From Gibbsiella quercinecans (GTDB lineage Bacteria > Pseudomonadota > Gammaproteobacteria > Enterobacterales > Enterobacteriaceae), in contig NZ_CP014136.1 of the NCBI RefSeq assembly GCF_002291425.1, positions 4,526,001 to 4,590,000 of the forward strand: 64,000 bases of DNA, written 5' to 3'. Below the pieces are notes generated by a model. It saw nothing but the letters and a program-made list of their open reading frames with translations. It had not been told where the DNA came from and did no database searches. Shown in pieces: positions 17,659 to 29,983 of this stretch (positions are counted from its first letter, which is position 1; each line of letters starts with the position of its first letter). The position numbers and the translations under genes are program-made.

Positions 17659-18444
17659 ATGCAGGATCGCAATTTTGACGATATTGCTGAAAAGTTTGCG
17701 TGTAATATTTATGGCACCACCAAAGGGAAGATTCGCCAGGCGGTGCTCTGGCAGGATCTGAACGCGTTATTGGCGCAACTGCCGCAGCGGCCGCTGCGCA
17801 TTTTGGATGCCGGCGGCGGTGAAGGCCATATGGCCTGCCAACTGGCCGAATTAGGACATCAGGTCTTGTTGTGCGATCTTTCCGGTGAGATGATCCAACG
17901 GGCGGCGGCATTGGCAGAGCAGAAAGGTGTGAGCCAGAACATGCAATTTAGACAAAATGCTGTTCAGGATATCGGCCAGCACTTGGAACAGCCTGTCGAT
18001 CTGATATTGTTTCACGCGGTGCTTGAATGGATCGCTGAACCGCTGGCGGCGCTGCGCGCGTTGTCAGCCTGTTTAGCGCCGGGCGGCGCGCTGTCGCTGA
18101 TGTTTTTTAACGCCAACGGTCTGCTGATGCGCAACGTGGTGTTGGGGAACTTCCAGCTAGTGGATCCGCAGGTTAGAAGGCGCAGAAAGCGTTCGTTGTC
18201 GCCGCAGTACCCGCACCAGCCACAGGATGTCTACGGCTGGCTGGAACAACTGGGGCTGCGCATTAGCGGCAAAACTGGTGTGCGAGTGTTCCATGATTAT
18301 CTGCAAAGCCGGCAGTTACAGTCCGAAAAATTTGAAGAGCTACTGGCGCTTGAACAGCGCTATTGCCGGCAAGAGCCGTACGTGAGTTTGGGGCGCTATA
18401 TTCACGTGATGGCGCATAAACCCGACCTGAAGGACGAACTATGA
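17659..18444 (+). CDS. cmoM: tRNA 5-carboxymethoxyuridine methyltransferase
   Basis: CmoM (SmtA) uses SAM to methylate 5-carboxymethoxyuridine at the wobble position of some tRNAs. The 261-residue class I methyltransferase has motif [12 protein letters not shown] near residues 49-59 and a following acidic CDLSGEMI. The stop overlaps the mukF start (ATGA), placing it first in the cmoM-mukFEB operon, as in E. coli. Confidence 0.95.
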   Translation: MQDRNFDDIAEKFACNIYGTTKGKIRQAVLWQDLNALLAQLPQRPLRILDAGGGEGHMACQLAELGHQVLLCDLSGEMIQRAAALAEQKGVSQNMQFRQNAVQDIGQHLEQPVDLILFHAVLEWIAEPLAALRALSACLAPGGALSLMFFNANGLLMRNVVLGNFQLVDPQVRRRRKRSLSPQYPHQPQDVYGWLEQLGLRISGKTGVRVFHDYLQSRQLQSEKFEELLALEQRYCRQEPYVSLGRYIHVMAHKPDLKDEL

Positions 18445-19763
18445 GTGAGTTTTCCCAGACTGTACCCGAACTGGTCGCCTGGGCACGGAAAAATGATTTC
18501 TCTCTTTCGCTCCCAACGGAGCGTCTTGCGTTTCTGCTCGCTATTGCCACGTTAAACGGCGAGCGGCTGGATGGCGAGATGAGCGAAGGGGAGCTGATTG
18601 ATGCCTTTCGTCATGTCAGCAAAGGCTTTGAGCAGACGCATGAAACGGTGGCGATTCGTGCCAACAATGCCATTAACGATATGGTGCGCCAGCGCCTGTT
18701 GAACCGCTTTACCAGCGAACTGGCGGATGGCAATGCCATCTACCGTCTGACGCCGCTTGGCATCGGCATTACCGACTACTATATCCGCCAGCGCGAGTTT
18801 TCGACGCTGCGGCTGTCGATGCAGCTGTCTATTGTGGCGCAGGAACTTAAGCGCGCGGCGGACGCCGCAGAAGAAGGCGGGGATGATTTCCACTGGCACC
18901 GTAACGTGTTCGCGCCGCTGAAATACTCGGTGGCGGAAATCTTCGACAGCATCGATATGACCCAGCGCGTGATGGACGAGCAGCAGCAAAGCGTTAAAGA
19001 AGACATTGCCGCCTTGCTGAATCAGGACTGGCGTGCGGCCATTTCCAGTTGCGAAATGCTGCTGTCGGAAACTTCCGGCACCCTGCGCGAACTGCAAGAT
19101 ACGCTGGAAGCCGCGGGCGATAAGCTGCAGGCTAACCTGCTGCGTATTCAGGACGCCACCCTGGGCGACGCGGAACTGAGCTTTGTCGATAAGCTGGTGT
19201 TTGATCTGCAGGGCAAGCTGGATCGCATCATCAGTTGGGGCCAACAGGCCATCGATCTGTGGATCGGCTACGATCGCCACGTGCATAAGTTCATTCGTAC
19301 CGCCATCGATATGGATAAAAACCGGGTGTTCTCACAACGCCTGCGCCAGTCGGTGCAAAACTATTTCGACAACCCATGGGCGCTGACCTTCGCCAATGCC
19401 GATCGCCTGCTGGACATGCGTGATGAAGAGCTGGCGCTGCGTAGCGAGGAAGTGACCGGGGAACTGCCGCCGGATCTGGAATTCGAGGAGTTTAGCGAGA
19501 TCCGCGAGCAGTTGGCCGCCATGATCGAGCAGGCGCTACAGGTTTATCAGGAACAAAAAATACCGCTCAATTTAGGAACGGTAATGCGCGATTATCTGGC
19601 GCAATATCCGCGTGCCCGTCATTTTGACGTGGCGCGTATAGTGGTCGACCAGGCTGTGCGTCTTGGTGTGGCTGAAGCTGATTTTTCAGGGTTGCCGGCC
19701 GAATGGCAGGCAATCAATGATTACGGAGCCAAGGTACAGGCCCATGTCATCGACAAATATTGA
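18441..19763 (+). CDS. mukF: Chromosome partition protein MukF (kleisin)
   Basis: MukF is the kleisin subunit of the MukBEF condensin; it dimerises and bridges the MukB heads. The 440-residue protein matches the E. coli length, with an N-terminal winged-helix dimerisation region, a helical middle part containing the MukE-binding section and a C-terminal winged-helix that contacts the MukB head. Its start overlaps cmoM by four bases and its end overlaps mukE by 20 bases. Confidence 0.98.
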   Translation: MSEFSQTVPELVAWARKNDFSLSLPTERLAFLLAIATLNGERLDGEMSEGELIDAFRHVSKGFEQTHETVAIRANNAINDMVRQRLLNRFTSELADGNAIYRLTPLGIGITDYYIRQREFSTLRLSMQLSIVAQELKRAADAAEEGGDDFHWHRNVFAPLKYSVAEIFDSIDMTQRVMDEQQQSVKEDIAALLNQDWRAAISSCEMLLSETSGTLRELQDTLEAAGDKLQANLLRIQDATLGDAELSFVDKLVFDLQGKLDRIISWGQQAIDLWIGYDRHVHKFIRTAIDMDKNRVFSQRLRQSVQNYFDNPWALTFANADRLLDMRDEELALRSEEVTGELPPDLEFEEFSEIREQLAAMIEQALQVYQEQKIPLNLGTVMRDYLAQYPRARHFDVARIVVDQAVRLGVAEADFSGLPAEWQAINDYGAKVQAHVIDKY

Positions 19764-20472
19764 ACAAGTAATGCCAGTTAAACTGGCCAAGGCACTGTCT
19801 AATGCGTTGTTCCCGGCGCTGGACAGCCAACTACGCGCCGGCCGCCACATCGGTATTGATGAGCTGGACAACCACGCCTTCCTGATGGATTTTCAGGAAG
19901 AGCTTGAGCTGTTCTACGGCCGTTACAACGTGGAGTTGATCCGTGCGCCGGAAGGCTTTTTCTACCTGCGCCCGCGTTCTACCACGCTGATCGCACGTTC
20001 GGTGCTGTCCGAGCTGGATATGATGGTGGGCAAAATCCTCTGTTATCTCTACCTCAGCCCAGAGCGCCTGGCGCACGAGGGCATCTTCAGCCATCAGGAA
20101 CTGTATGATGAACTGTTGAGCCTGGCGGATGAAAGCAAACTGCTGAAGTTCGTCAACCAACGTTCAACCGGTTCCGATCTCGATCGGCAGAAACTGCATG
20201 AAAAGGTGCGCACCTCGCTTAACCGCCTGCGCCGCTTGGGGATGGTTTACTTCATGGGCGGCGACAGCAGCAAATTTCGCATTACCGAAGCGGTGTTCCG
20301 CTTCGGTGCAGACGTGCGCAGCGGTGACGATCCGCGTGAAGCGCAGTTGCGCATGATTCGCGACGGTGAGGCCATGCCGATTGAAAACAGCCTGTCACTT
20401 CATGATGACAACGAAGGCGATGAGCAATCGGCAGCCAATGCCCAGGACAGTGCAGAGGATGAACAGGAATGA
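19744..20472 (+). CDS. mukE: Chromosome partition protein MukE
   Basis: MukE binds MukF and regulates the MukB ATPase in the condensin complex. The 242-residue product consists of paired winged-helix domains and ends in an acidic, low-complexity tail ([20 protein letters not shown]) slightly longer than in E. coli. The start at 19744 ([14 protein letters not shown]) agrees with the family; a second in-frame ATG at 19771 gives the shorter form used in some annotations. The stop overlaps the mukB start. Confidence 0.96.
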   Translation: MSSTNIEQVMPVKLAKALSNALFPALDSQLRAGRHIGIDELDNHAFLMDFQEELELFYGRYNVELIRAPEGFFYLRPRSTTLIARSVLSELDMMVGKILCYLYLSPERLAHEGIFSHQELYDELLSLADESKLLKFVNQRSTGSDLDRQKLHEKVRTSLNRLRRLGMVYFMGGDSSKFRITEAVFRFGADVRSGDDPREAQLRMIRDGEAMPIENSLSLHDDNEGDEQSAANAQDSAEDEQE

Positions 20473-23400
20473 TTGAACGCGGTAAATTTCGCTCGTTGAC
20501 GCTGGTTAACTGGAACGGCTTTTTCGCCCGCACTTTTGATCTTGATGAACTGGTTACGACACTTTCCGGCGGTAACGGCGCCGGAAAATCCACCACCATG
20601 GCGGCCTTCGTCACGGCGCTGATCCCGGATCTGACGCTGCTGCACTTCCGTAACACCACCGAAGCCGGCGCCACCAGCGGCTCGCGTGATAAAGGCCTGC
20701 ACGGCAAGCTGCGCGCCGGGGTGTGTTATTCCACGCTGGACGTGGTCAACTCGCGCCATCAGCGCGTGGTCGTTGGCGTGCGCTTGCAGCAGGTGGCCGG
20801 CCGCGATCGTAAAGTGGACATCAAGCCGTTCACCATTCAGGGCTTGCCGACCTCAATTCAGCCCACGGAACTGCTCACGCAAACGGTGGGCGAGCGCCAG
20901 GCGCGCGTGCTGCCGCTGCAGGAGTTGAAAGAGCGCGTGGAGGAAATGGAAGGGGTGCAGTTCAAGCAGTTCAATTCCATTACCGATTACCACTCGCTGA
21001 TGTTCGATTTAGGGGTGATCCCGAAGCGCCTGCGTTCTTCGGCCGATCGCAGCAAGTTCTATCGGCTGATTGAAGCCTCTCTGTACGGCGGGATCTCCAG
21101 CGCCATTACCCGTTCGCTGCGTGATTACCTGCTGCCGGAAAACAGCGGCGTGCGCAAGGCGTTCCAGGATATGGAAGCCGCGCTGCGCGAGAACCGTATG
21201 ACGCTGGAAGCGATCCGCGTCACCCAATCGGATCGCGATCTGTTTAAACACTTAATTGCCGACGCCACCGCCTATGTGGCCGCCGACTATATGCGCCACA
21301 CCAATGAGCGCCGCATCCATTTGGATAGCGCCATTGCGTTGCGCAGCGAATTGTTCACCAGCCGTAAGCAACTGGCCGCTGAGCAGTACCGCCACGTTGA
21401 AATGGCGCGCGAGCTGGCTGAGCAAAGCGGCGCCGAATCCGATCTGGAAACCGATTACCAGGCCGCCAGCGATCACCTCAACCTGGTGCAGACGGCGATG
21501 CGTCAGCGGGAGAAGGTCGAGCGCTACGAGGCCGATCTGGAAGAGCTGTCCTACCGCCTGGAAGAACAGAATGAGGTGGTCGCCGAGGCCAGTGAGCAAC
21601 AGGCAGACAACGAAGCGCGGGCCGAAGCCGCCGAACTGGAAGTCGATGAGCTGAAGAGCCAACTGGCGGATTACCAGCAGGCGTTGGATGTGCAGCAAAC
21701 CCGTGCCATCCAGTACCAGCAGGCGTTGCAGGCGTTAGAACGGGCCCGCGGCCTGTGCCAACTGCCGGAGTTGACCGCTGAGAATGCGGAAACCTGGCTG
21801 GATACCTTCCAGGCGCGGGAGCAAGAGGCGACGGAAGCCCTGCTGCTGCTTGAACAAAAACTGAGCGTGGCTGACGCGGCTCACGGCCAGTTTGAGCAGG
21901 CCTATCAGCTGGTGGGCAAGATTGCCGGCGAAGTTAGCCGCAGCGAAGCCTGGCAGACGGCGCGCGAACTGTTGCGCGACTGGCCTTCACAGCAACACCT
22001 GGCCGAGCGTGTTCAGCCGCTGCGGATGCGCTTGAGCGAGCTGGAACAGCGCCTGCGCTCACAGCAAGACGCCGAACGCCTGTTGCAGGAGTTCTGCAAA
22101 CGGCATGGGCAGGACTATCAACCAGACGATCTGGAAAGCCTGCAGCAAGAGCTGGAAGAACGCCTGGAGTCGCTGTCGCAAAACGTGAGCGAAGCCGGCG
22201 AGCGCCGGATGGAAATGCGCCAGGAACTGGAGCAGATTCAGCAGCGCATCAAAGCCCTGACCGCGCGCGCGCCGGTCTGGCTGGCCGCCCAGGATGCCCT
22301 GAGCCAGCTTAGCGAACAGAGCGGCGAAGCGCTGGAAGACAGCCAGCAGGTTACCGAATACATGCAGCAACTGCTGGAGCGCGAGCGCGAAACCACCGTC
22401 GAGCGCGACGACGTGGCGGCGCGTAAGCGCGCGGTTGAAGCGCAGATCGAGCGCCTCAGCCAGCCGAGCGGGGCGGAAGATCAGCGCCTGGTCACGCTGG
22501 CCGAACGTTTTGGCGGCGTGCTGCTTTCGGAAATTTACGACGATGTCACCCTTGATGACGCGCCTTACTTCTCTGCGCTGTACGGCCCGTCACGCCACGC
22601 GATTGTGGTGCCGGATCTGTCGTTGGTGCGTGAGCTGCTTGACGGGCTGGAGGATTGCCCAGAGGATCTTTACCTGATTGAAGGGGATCCGCAGTCGTTC
22701 GATGACAGCGTATTCGCTGTCGAAGAGCAGGAAAAGGCGGTGGTGGTGAAAATCGCCGATCGTCAATGGCGCTATTCACGTTTCCCGGAAGTGCCGCTGT
22801 TTGGCCGTGCGGCGCGGGAAAGCCGTCTGGAAGTGCTGCATGCCGAACGCGATTCTCTGGCAGAGCGTTACGCGACGCTGTCGTTTGATGTGCAAAAAAC
22901 GCAACGTGCGCATCAGGCATTCAGCCGCTTTATCGGCACCCACCTGGCGGTGGCGTTCGATGCCGATCCTGAAGCGGAAATCCGCAAGCTCAATGGCCGG
23001 CGGGGCGAAATTGAACGCGCGCTAAATAACCATGAAGCGCAGAACCAGCAGCAGCGCCAACAGTATGAGCAGGCCAGAGAGGGCATTTCCGCGCTCAACC
23101 GCCTGATGCCGCTGGTTTCCCTGCTCAACGACGACACGTTGCAGGATCGCGTCGATGAAATCCGCGACGAGCTTGACGATGCGCAGGATGCCGCGCGCTA
23201 TATCCAGCAGCACGGCGCCGCGCTGGCGAAGCTGGAGCCGCTGTTGGCCGTGCTGCAGAGCGATCCACAGCAGCATGAACAATTGCAGCAGGATTATCAG
23301 CAGGCGCAGCACGCGCAGCGTCAGGCTAAGCAACAGGCATTTGCGCTGACGGAAGTGGTGCAACGGCGAGCGCATTTCAGCTATGCCGATTCCGCCGGCA

Positions 23401-24920
23401 TGCAGAACGCCAATAACGATCTGAACGAAAAACTGCGTCAGCGGCTGGAGCAGGCGGAGGCTGAACGCAGCCGCGCCCGTGACCAACTGCGCCAGTATCA
23501 GGCGCAGTTCACCCAGTTCAGCCAGGTGCTGGCTTCGCTGAAAAGCTCGTATGACGCCAAGCGCGACATGCTCAAAGAGCTTAACCAGGAACTGGTGGAT
23601 ATCGGTGTGCAGGCCGATGCCAATGCCGAAGAGCGCGCTCGTATCCGCCGCGATGAACTGCACACGGCGTTAAGCAATAACCGCGCGCGCCGCAATCAGT
23701 TGGAAAAACAGCTGACCTTCTGTGAAGCGGAAATGGACAGCCTGCAGAAAAAATTGCGCAAGCTGGAGCGTGATTATCACCAGATGCGCGAACAGGTCGT
23801 GACCGCCAAGGCCGGCTGGTGCGCGGTGATGCGCCTGGTGAAAGACAACGGCGTGGAGCGCCGCCTGCACCGGCGTGAGCTGGCCTATATGGACGGCGAC
23901 GAACTGCGCTCGATGTCGGATAAGGCGTTGGGGGCGTTGCGCCTGGCGGTGGCGGATAACGAACACCTGCGTGATGTGCTGCGCCTTTCCGAAGATCCTA
24001 AACGGCCGGAGCGTAAGATCCAGTTCTATATTGCGGTGTATCAGCATCTGCGTGAGCGTATTCGCCAGGATATTATCCGCACGGGCGATCCGATCGAAGC
24101 GATTGAACAGATGGAGATCGAGCTTGGCCGCTTGACGGAAGAGCTGACCGCGCGCGAACAGAAGCTGGCGATTAGCGCGAAAAGCGTGGCCAACATCATT
24201 CGCAAAACCATTCAGCGGGAACAAAACCGCATCCGCATGCTTAACCAGGGGCTGCAGGCAGTGTCCTTCGGCCAGGTGAAGAGCGTGCGGTTGAACGTGA
24301 ACGTGCGGGAAGCGCACGCCACGTTGCTGGACGTGTTGTCTGAACAGCAGGAACAGCATCAGGATCTGTTCAACAGCAACCGCCTGACCTTCTCTGAGGC
24401 ATTGGCCAAGCTGTATCAGCGCCTGAATCCGCAGATTGATATGGGGCAGCGCACGCCGCAGACCATCGGTGAGGAACTGCTTGATTACCGCAACTATCTG
24501 GAGCTGGAAGTCGAAGTGTTCCGTGGCTCCGACGGTTGGCTGCGTGCAGAAAGCGGCGCGCTGTCGACCGGTGAGGCGATCGGTACCGGTATGTCGATCC
24601 TGGTGATGGTGGTGCAAAGCTGGGAAGAAGAGTCCCGCCGCCTGCGCGGCAAAGACATTTCGCCTTGCCGCCTGTTGTTCCTGGATGAAGCCGCACGTTT
24701 GGATGCGAAGTCTATCGCTACGTTGTTCGAACTGTGCGAGCGCTTGGAGATGCAGCTGATTATCGCCGCGCCGGAAAATATCAGCCCGGAAAAAGGCACC
24801 ACTTATAAGCTGGTGCGTAAAGTGTTCCAAAACCACGAACATGTGCATGTGGTTGGGCTGCGTGGCTTCGCGATTAACGAGCCAGCGGCGCGTGACTCGG
24901 CGGCGGCGGAGACGCCATAG
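20469..24920 (+). CDS. mukB: Chromosome partition protein MukB (SMC-like ATPase)
   Basis: MukB is the SMC-type ATPase that extrudes and compacts DNA with MukE and MukF and recruits topoisomerase IV. The 1483 residues fit the family (about 1486). Walker A GGNGAGKS is at residues 34-41; long coiled coils rich in E, Q and R flank a central hinge (about 650-800); the ABC signature [11 protein letters not shown] is near 1363 and Walker [14 protein letters not shown] near 1400. It is the last gene of the operon. A 392-codon antisense frame (23670-24848) is a shadow of the coiled-coil codons. Confidence 0.98.
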   Translation: MIERGKFRSLTLVNWNGFFARTFDLDELVTTLSGGNGAGKSTTMAAFVTALIPDLTLLHFRNTTEAGATSGSRDKGLHGKLRAGVCYSTLDVVNSRHQRVVVGVRLQQVAGRDRKVDIKPFTIQGLPTSIQPTELLTQTVGERQARVLPLQELKERVEEMEGVQFKQFNSITDYHSLMFDLGVIPKRLRSSADRSKFYRLIEASLYGGISSAITRSLRDYLLPENSGVRKAFQDMEAALRENRMTLEAIRVTQSDRDLFKHLIADATAYVAADYMRHTNERRIHLDSAIALRSELFTSRKQLAAEQYRHVEMARELAEQSGAESDLETDYQAASDHLNLVQTAMRQREKVERYEADLEELSYRLEEQNEVVAEASEQQADNEARAEAAELEVDELKSQLADYQQALDVQQTRAIQYQQALQALERARGLCQLPELTAENAETWLDTFQAREQEATEALLLLEQKLSVADAAHGQFEQAYQLVGKIAGEVSRSEAWQTARELLRDWPSQQHLAERVQPLRMRLSELEQRLRSQQDAERLLQEFCKRHGQDYQPDDLESLQQELEERLESLSQNVSEAGERRMEMRQELEQIQQRIKALTARAPVWLAAQDALSQLSEQSGEALEDSQQVTEYMQQLLERERETTVERDDVAARKRAVEAQIERLSQPSGAEDQRLVTLAERFGGVLLSEIYDDVTLDDAPYFSALYGPSRHAIVVPDLSLVRELLDGLEDCPEDLYLIEGDPQSFDDSVFAVEEQEKAVVVKIADRQWRYSRFPEVPLFGRAARESRLEVLHAERDSLAERYATLSFDVQKTQRAHQAFSRFIGTHLAVAFDADPEAEIRKLNGRRGEIERALNNHEAQNQQQRQQYEQAREGISALNRLMPLVSLLNDDTLQDRVDEIRDELDDAQDAARYIQQHGAALAKLEPLLAVLQSDPQQHEQLQQDYQQAQHAQRQAKQQAFALTEVVQRRAHFSYADSAGMQNANNDLNEKLRQRLEQAEAERSRARDQLRQYQAQFTQFSQVLASLKSSYDAKRDMLKELNQELVDIGVQADANAEERARIRRDELHTALSNNRARRNQLEKQLTFCEAEMDSLQKKLRKLERDYHQMREQVVTAKAGWCAVMRLVKDNGVERRLHRRELAYMDGDELRSMSDKALGALRLAVADNEHLRDVLRLSEDPKRPERKIQFYIAVYQHLRERIRQDIIRTGDPIEAIEQMEIELGRLTEELTAREQKLAISAKSVANIIRKTIQREQNRIRMLNQGLQAVSFGQVKSVRLNVNVREAHATLLDVLSEQQEQHQDLFNSNRLTFSEALAKLYQRLNPQIDMGQRTPQTIGEELLDYRNYLELEVEVFRGSDGWLRAESGALSTGEAIGTGMSILVMVVQSWEEESRRLRGKDISPCRLLFLDEAARLDAKSIATLFELCERLEMQLIIAAPENISPEKGTTYKLVRKVFQNHEHVHVVGLRGFAINEPAARDSAAAETP

Positions 24921-24944
24921 GTAAAAAGGCCTGCTAAAAATCTG

Positions 24945-24975
24945 AAAATAGCCATCAAAGGATGGCTATTTTTTT
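24945..24975 (+). terminator. Rho-independent terminator after mukB
   Basis: A 12-bp perfect stem AAAATAGCCATC / GATGGCTATTTT with an AAAG loop runs into a T7 tract. Confidence 0.92.
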
Positions 24976-25203
24976 CATCAAGGAGATGATCTGGCCGTTT
25001 TTATTACCAGGAATGCTGTAGCGCCATGAAATAAACAGTTATTCTACGGCGCCTGAGAGCAAAACGGGTTTTCTGTTTGTATACTAAACCTAGGTTGTCT
25101 TTGTAGTGGGTTCGTGGTGCCGTTCAGTAAAAAAGCCCGTTAATGCTCTTGCCGGGCGACCTGGTAATATTGTTGTTTTTTTGTGGGCAAACAGGGGGAA
25201 AGG

Positions 25204-27039
25204 ATGTTGCTTGAAAATGGAGGCTCTATACGGCGTCTCGCACTGAGTTGTGCTATGGCATGCAGTATTAGTGCGTCGTTACCTACACGGGCAGCCGTGC
25301 CAGCGTTTCCGGTTTCATCATCCGGCATCTCTGCCGCACAAAGTCGTGTTGAATTGATGGCGGCGTTGCCGTCTGGCGTCACGCCGCATAACCTCTCTAC
25401 GCTGGCGGCGCTGTATGCTGGCCATCATATGCAGCCCATGTGGCAGGATCGCGAGGCGGTACGGCAGTTTCAACAGCAGTTGGCCGAGCTGGCGATCTCC
25501 GGCGTGCAGCCGCAGTTTACTCAATGGGTCAAGCAACTGACGGATCCGGCAATCAGCGGTATGGCGCGTGATATTGTGCTGTCGGACGCCATGTTGGGCT
25601 ACCTGCAATTCGTGTCGTCGATTGCGGCAAATGGCAATGACTGGCTGTACAGTAATATTCCTTACAAGCTGGGCCTGCCGCCCAACACGGTGATTAACCA
25701 GTGGCAGTTGGCGGTGCGCGATGGGAAAACCCTGGCCTATGTTGAATCCCTGGCGCCGCAACACCCGCAGTATGCCAAGATGCACCAGGCGCTGCGCGCC
25801 ATGCTGGCGGATAGTCGCCCCTGGCCGCGGTTGGCCAATGGCCCAAGCCTGCGCCCCGGCCAAATGAGCAATGATATCCCGGCACTGCGCGAAATTCTGA
25901 CGCGTAATGGCATGCTAAGCGCTGCAGCGGTGGCGCCGGCAACGGAGCCTGCAGCCGTGCTGATTTCATCGAATGCCGGCGACGACGGCGGTCTTTCCGT
26001 TGATGAAGAGAAAGCGCAGGAAGCTCCGCCAGCGGTGGTTAGCCCATCCGCTGCGCCGGTAAAGGATATTGCGCCTTCAGTAACGGCGGATACAGCGCAG
26101 CAGCCGGCCGGGCCGGCTGCGGTCAGCGATAATATTTATACTGGCGATCTGGTGGAGGGGATAAAACGTTTCCAAAAATGGCAGGGCCTGAGCGACGACG
26201 GCGTTATCGGCGCGCGTACGCGCGAGTGGCTGAATGTGTCGCCCAACATGCGCGCTTCTCTGCTGGCCTTGAATATCCAACGTTTGCGTATTCTACCCAA
26301 CAGTGTCAATACCGGCATTATGGTGAACATCCCTAACTATTCGCTGACTTACTACCAAAATGGTAATGAGGTGTTGTCATCCCGGGTTATTGTCGGCCGG
26401 CCAAGCCGCAAAACACCGATGATGAGCAGCGTGCTTAATAACGTGGTGATGAATCCGCCGTGGAATGTGCCGACGACGCTGGTGCGTGAGGATATCGTGC
26501 CGAAAGCGATGCGTGACGCCAGCTATTTCCAGAAACACGGTTATACATTGTTGTCGGGCTGGAGCAGCGATGCAACGGTGATCGATCCGGCGATGATTGA
26601 CTGGAACACGGTTTCCGCCCGTAATTTCCCGTATCGCATCCGCCAGGCGCCGGGCACCAATAACTCGCTGGGGCGTTTCAAATTCAATATGCCAAGCTCT
26701 GATGCCATTTATTTGCACGATACGCCGAATCATGCGCTGTTTCAGAAAGACATTCGGGCACTCAGTTCCGGCTGTGTGCGTGTGAATAAAGCGTCTGATT
26801 TGGCGAATATGCTGCTGCAGGATGCGGGCTGGAATGATTCCCGCGTCTCTTCGACCCTGAAGGGCGGCAACACGACATACGTCAATATTCGCCAGCATAT
26901 TCCGGTCAAATTGTATTATTTAACAGCCTGGGTTTCTGATGATGGAAAGCCACAATTTCGTACAGATATTTACAATTATGACGATACGGTGAGATCTGGC
27001 GCGCAAATTTTGGCTCAGGCAGAAAAATTACTGCAGTAA
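25204..27039 (+). CDS. ldtD: L,D-transpeptidase LdtD (YcbB)
   Basis: LdtD makes 3-3 crosslinks between meso-diaminopimelate residues in peptidoglycan and acts in the periplasm during envelope stress. The 611-residue precursor has a signal peptide (charged start, hydrophobic [14 protein letters not shown], likely cleavage after about residue 32), a scaffold domain, a peptidoglycan-binding domain (around [20 protein letters not shown]) and the YkuD catalytic domain with HDTPNHALF and SSGCVRV, where Cys524 is the nucleophile. I start at ATG 25204 after a GGGGGA sequence; an in-frame GTG at 25183 lacks a site. A stretch rich in Pro, Ala and Val (about residues 240-310) is a variable linker. Confidence 0.95.
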   Translation: MLLENGGSIRRLALSCAMACSISASLPTRAAVPAFPVSSSGISAAQSRVELMAALPSGVTPHNLSTLAALYAGHHMQPMWQDREAVRQFQQQLAELAISGVQPQFTQWVKQLTDPAISGMARDIVLSDAMLGYLQFVSSIAANGNDWLYSNIPYKLGLPPNTVINQWQLAVRDGKTLAYVESLAPQHPQYAKMHQALRAMLADSRPWPRLANGPSLRPGQMSNDIPALREILTRNGMLSAAAVAPATEPAAVLISSNAGDDGGLSVDEEKAQEAPPAVVSPSAAPVKDIAPSVTADTAQQPAGPAAVSDNIYTGDLVEGIKRFQKWQGLSDDGVIGARTREWLNVSPNMRASLLALNIQRLRILPNSVNTGIMVNIPNYSLTYYQNGNEVLSSRVIVGRPSRKTPMMSSVLNNVVMNPPWNVPTTLVREDIVPKAMRDASYFQKHGYTLLSGWSSDATVIDPAMIDWNTVSARNFPYRIRQAPGTNNSLGRFKFNMPSSDAIYLHDTPNHALFQKDIRALSSGCVRVNKASDLANMLLQDAGWNDSRVSSTLKGGNTTYVNIRQHIPVKLYYLTAWVSDDGKPQFRTDIYNYDDTVRSGAQILAQAEKLLQ

Positions 27040-27084
27040 ATGCAGTAATTCTAAATAAATAACGGTCAGAATATTTGGCCATCC

Positions 27085-27113
27085 TGCGGGCAGGTATTTG
27101 CTTTCTGCCCGCA
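27085..27113 (+). other. Hairpin between ldtD and ycbK
   Basis: TGCGGGCAG (27085-27093) pairs with CTGCCCGCA (27105-27113) over an 11-base loop. AAACC follows, not a T-run, so this may be an mRNA-stability or attenuation element. Confidence 0.45.
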
Positions 27114-27220
27114 AACCACGCGGCACACGGGTTGACTCAACCCGGCCGGGCGGTTATGGTTCGGGTAGTGCGCTTTTCTGTGCATATTTTTCCGATATTC
27201 TTTCCGGGTCTGACAGAAAC

Positions 27221-27769
27221 ATGGACAACATCGATCATCACCGCCGTAGATGGCTGGCGTTGGGTAGCGCCGCCTTGGGGTTAGCGCTGCTGCCAGAGCA
27301 GGCGTTTGCCAGTTTATCCACCTCTCGTCCGCGTATTTTGGTGGTCAATAACCTGAATACGGGGGAATCACTTAAGGCCGAGTTTTTCGACGGGAAAAAT
27401 TACAATAGCGATGAGTTAGCTCGCCTTAACCATTTGTTCCGTGATTACCGTGCGAATAAAATCAAATCAATTGATCCGCGTTTATTTGATCATCTCTATC
27501 GCCTGCAAGGCATGTTAGGCACTCATAAGCCAATTCAATTAATTTCGGGTTATCGTTCCCTGGCTACCAATAATGAACTGCGTGGGCACAGCCGCGGTGT
27601 GGCAAAACAAAGTTATCACACCAAAGGGCAGGCGATGGATTTTCATATTGAAGGTATTCAGCTAAGCAATATCCGTAAAGCGGCGTTAAAAATGCGCGCC
27701 GGCGGCGTAGGATATTATCCGCGTAGCAATTTTGTGCATATAGACACCGGGCCGGTCAGAACCTGGTAA
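27221..27769 (+). CDS. ycbK: YcbK, Tat-exported M15-type (DUF882) peptidase
   Basis: This 182-residue periplasmic protein belongs to the M15-like DUF882 peptidases, proposed to act on peptidoglycan peptides. The N-terminus carries a twin-arginine signal (HHRRRWLALGSAALGLALL, cleavage near AFA-SL). Zinc ligands are likely the histidine of SRGVAKQSYHTKGQAMDFHI, its aspartate, and the late FVHIDTG histidine. The frame is open 41 codons further upstream, but the family starts at ATG 27221; the ribosome site is weak. It follows ldtD as in E. coli. Confidence 0.93.
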   Translation: MDNIDHHRRRWLALGSAALGLALLPEQAFASLSTSRPRILVVNNLNTGESLKAEFFDGKNYNSDELARLNHLFRDYRANKIKSIDPRLFDHLYRLQGMLGTHKPIQLISGYRSLATNNELRGHSRGVAKQSYHTKGQAMDFHIEGIQLSNIRKAALKMRAGGVGYYPRSNFVHIDTGPVRTW

Positions 27770-27829
27770 CCCGCAATCTGTTCCGGTAAGCTGTATGGTT
27801 ACGCCGCAATGTGATTGTTATGGAGCCTT

Positions 27830-28477
27830 ATGAAATACCAGATTATTCCCGTCACCGCGTTCAGCCAGAACTGTACCCTGATTTGGTGTGACAAAACCGG
27901 GCAGGCCGCATTGGTGGATCCCGGTGGTGAAGCGGAAAAACTGAAAGCCGAGGTCGCTCGCCAGGGCGTCACCGTTGGGCAGATTTTGCTGACTCACGGC
28001 CATCTGGATCACGTGGGTGCGGCGGCAGAGCTGGCCCAGCACTATCAGGTGCCGATTATCGGCCCGGATAAGGAAGATGCCTTCTGGCTTGACGGCCTGC
28101 CGGCACAGAGCCGCATGTTCGGCCTGGAGGAGTGTGAACCCTTGACCCCGACCAAATGGTTGCAGGAAGGGGATAGCGTGCAGGTCGGGGAAATGACGCT
28201 GCAGGTGCTGCACTGCCCAGGGCATACGCCAGGCCATATCGTGTTTATCAACCAACAGGCACGCCTGGCGTTGGTGGGCGATGTGCTGTTCAATGGCGGC
28301 GTTGGGCGCAGCGACTTCCCGCGCGGCGACCACCAGGCGTTGATCAACGCGATCCGCACCAAACTGTTGCCGTTGGGGGATGACATGGCCTTTATTCCCG
28401 GCCACGGCCCTATGTCCACCTTTGGGCATGAACGCCAGACCAATCCGTTTCTGCGCGACGAACCTGCCATCTGGTAG
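27830..28477 (+). CDS. gloC: Type II hydroxyacylglutathione hydrolase GloC
   Basis: GloC (YcbL) is a metallo-beta-lactamase-fold glyoxalase II that hydrolyses S-lactoylglutathione to lactate and glutathione. The 215-residue cytoplasmic enzyme has the metal-binding THGHLDH motif, [13 protein letters not shown] and a late PGHGP, completing the binuclear site. The start at 27830 follows GGAG at 27821-27824 and matches [15 protein letters not shown] of the family. mgsA, which makes the methylglyoxal that the glyoxalase path removes, lies elsewhere in this window. Confidence 0.94.
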   Translation: MKYQIIPVTAFSQNCTLIWCDKTGQAALVDPGGEAEKLKAEVARQGVTVGQILLTHGHLDHVGAAAELAQHYQVPIIGPDKEDAFWLDGLPAQSRMFGLEECEPLTPTKWLQEGDSVQVGEMTLQVLHCPGHTPGHIVFINQQARLALVGDVLFNGGVGRSDFPRGDHQALINAIRTKLLPLGDDMAFIPGHGPMSTFGHERQTNPFLRDEPAIW

Positions 28478-28496
28478 TGGCAGGGCGTTGCAGAAT

Positions 28497-28529
28497 AACA
28501 AAGGGGCGCTTCTGCGCCCCTTTGTTTTA
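28497..28529. terminator. Bidirectional terminator between gloC and aspC
   Basis: A 13-bp perfect stem AACAAAGGGGCGC / GCGCCCCTTTGTT with a TTCT loop lies between the two convergent genes, with T residues on the plus strand side and a shorter T-rich stretch on the minus strand. Confidence 0.85.
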
Positions 28530-28544
28530 TCTATGCGTGCTGAT

Positions 28545-29735
28545 TTATAGCACGGCGACGATGGCTTCGCACAGTGGCGCCATGTTGTCTGGCGTCATCC
28601 CGGCGACGTTGACGCGGCCGGAATTTACCGCATAGACGCCGAATTCCTCACGCAGGCGCAGCACCTGGTCTTTGGTCAAACCGCTGAATGAGAACATCCC
28701 ATTTTGCTTGATGATAAAGCTGAAGTCCTGCTGGGCGCCTTTTTCCTGCAGCGTATTGACGAACAGTTGGCGCATACGCTGGATACGTTGGCGCATATCG
28801 GCCAGCTCCTGTTCCCACATCGCGCGCAGTGACTCATTGCTCAGGATAGTTGCAACGATAGCCGCACCGTGAGCCGGCGGGTTGGAATAGTTGGCGCGGA
28901 TGCCGGCTTTAACCTGGCTGAATGCGCGCTCGGCCGTTTGTGCATCAGCAGCGACCAGCGTACAGGCGCCAACGCGTTCGTTGTACAGGCCAAAGTTTTT
29001 CGAATATGAACTGGAGACGATCAGTTCACTATGCTGCGCGGCGAAAATACGCAGCCCCTGAGCATCTTCTTCCAGGCCGTTGGCAAAGCCCTGGTAGGCG
29101 AAGTCAAACAGCGGCAGCCAGCCGTTGGCCGCGGCCAGATCGGACAGCGCTTGCCATTGTGCTTCGGTTGGATCGATACCTGTCGGGTTATGGCAGCACC
29201 CATGGAGAACCACCACGTCGCCGGCCTGCGCCTGTTTCAGGCTGTTAACCAGACCGTCAAAATCCAACGCATGATTGGCCGCGTCGTAATAGTCATACTC
29301 CACTACCTCAAGGCCCGCCGCGTTGAAGATGTTTTTATGATTTGGCCAGCTTGGGTTGCTGATCCACACGCGTTTGGCACCGGTTTGCGTAGCGATAAAG
29401 TCTGCCGCCACGCGCAAGCCGCCGGTACCGCCAGGGGTTTGCGCCGTGCGCGCACGTTGTTCGGCAATAATTGTGCTGTCTTTGCCGAACAGCAATGCCT
29501 GGGTGCACGCTGCGAATGCGGGAATGCCTTCGATACCGAGGTAGCTTTTGGTGGTTTCATTTTCCAGCAGATATTGTTCAGCTTTTTTTACGCTGGTCAG
29601 CACCGGTGTTTTACCCGTTTCATCTTTATAAACGCCGATCCCGAGGTTGATTTTATTAGGGCGGGCGTCCGCGCGGAAAGTTTCGGCGAGACCCAGAATC
29701 GGGTCGGCCGGTGCAGCAGTGATTTTTTCAAACAT
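28545..29735 (-). CDS. aspC: Aspartate aminotransferase
   Basis: AspC interconverts aspartate plus 2-oxoglutarate with oxaloacetate plus glutamate, using PLP. The 396-residue length equals E. coli AspC. The PLP lysine lies in [16 protein letters not shown] (near residue 246), and NPTGIDPT and the C-terminal RVNVAGM segment with the substrate-binding arginine are present. GGAAG sits about seven bases before ATG 29735. It follows ompF on the same strand, but a strong terminator separates the two, so it should have its own promoter in the 29736-29905 gap, which I could not place. Confidence 0.97.
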   Translation of the reverse strand: MFEKITAAPADPILGLAETFRADARPNKINLGIGVYKDETGKTPVLTSVKKAEQYLLENETTKSYLGIEGIPAFAACTQALLFGKDSTIIAEQRARTAQTPGGTGGLRVAADFIATQTGAKRVWISNPSWPNHKNIFNAAGLEVVEYDYYDAANHALDFDGLVNSLKQAQAGDVVVLHGCCHNPTGIDPTEAQWQALSDLAAANGWLPLFDFAYQGFANGLEEDAQGLRIFAAQHSELIVSSSYSKNFGLYNERVGACTLVAADAQTAERAFSQVKAGIRANYSNPPAHGAAIVATILSNESLRAMWEQELADMRQRIQRMRQLFVNTLQEKGAQQDFSFIIKQNGMFSFSGLTKDQVLRLREEFGVYAVNSGRVNVAGMTPDNMAPLCEAIVAVL

Positions 29736-29906
29736 TCAGATGCTTCCGTGGCCTAGAGTTAAGCAGTCAGAAGGTTCAGGGTAGCGCCAGTTATGCGCTT
29801 TGCCAACCGTTTGCGAGAAAAATACCTCGAACTTGTGACCGCGGCATAATCCGCAGGAAAAGGTGATGAAAGAGCAGGGATGAAAAGACGCAGAGGGGCA
29901 AAGGCA

Positions 29907-29940
29907 GCAAAAACAAAAACAGGGCCGTAGCCCTGTTTTT
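29907..29940 (-). terminator. Rho-independent terminator after ompF
   Basis: An 11-bp stem AAAAACAGGGC / GCCCTGTTTTT with a 4-base loop is followed on the minus strand by a T-rich tail (TTTTTGTTTTTGC). Confidence 0.88.
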
Positions 29941-29983
29941 CACACCTGTGGCAGTAAACCGCCACTGTCAGGCGTTTAACAAA

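Noticed and set aside
23670..24848. 392-codon open frame antisense to mukB
   Set aside because: A by-product of repeated Glu, Gln and Arg codons in the MukB coiled coil; no domain or start signal.
25183..25203. GTG start for ldtD
   Set aside because: No ribosome site at the right distance, and the added residues precede a normal signal peptide.
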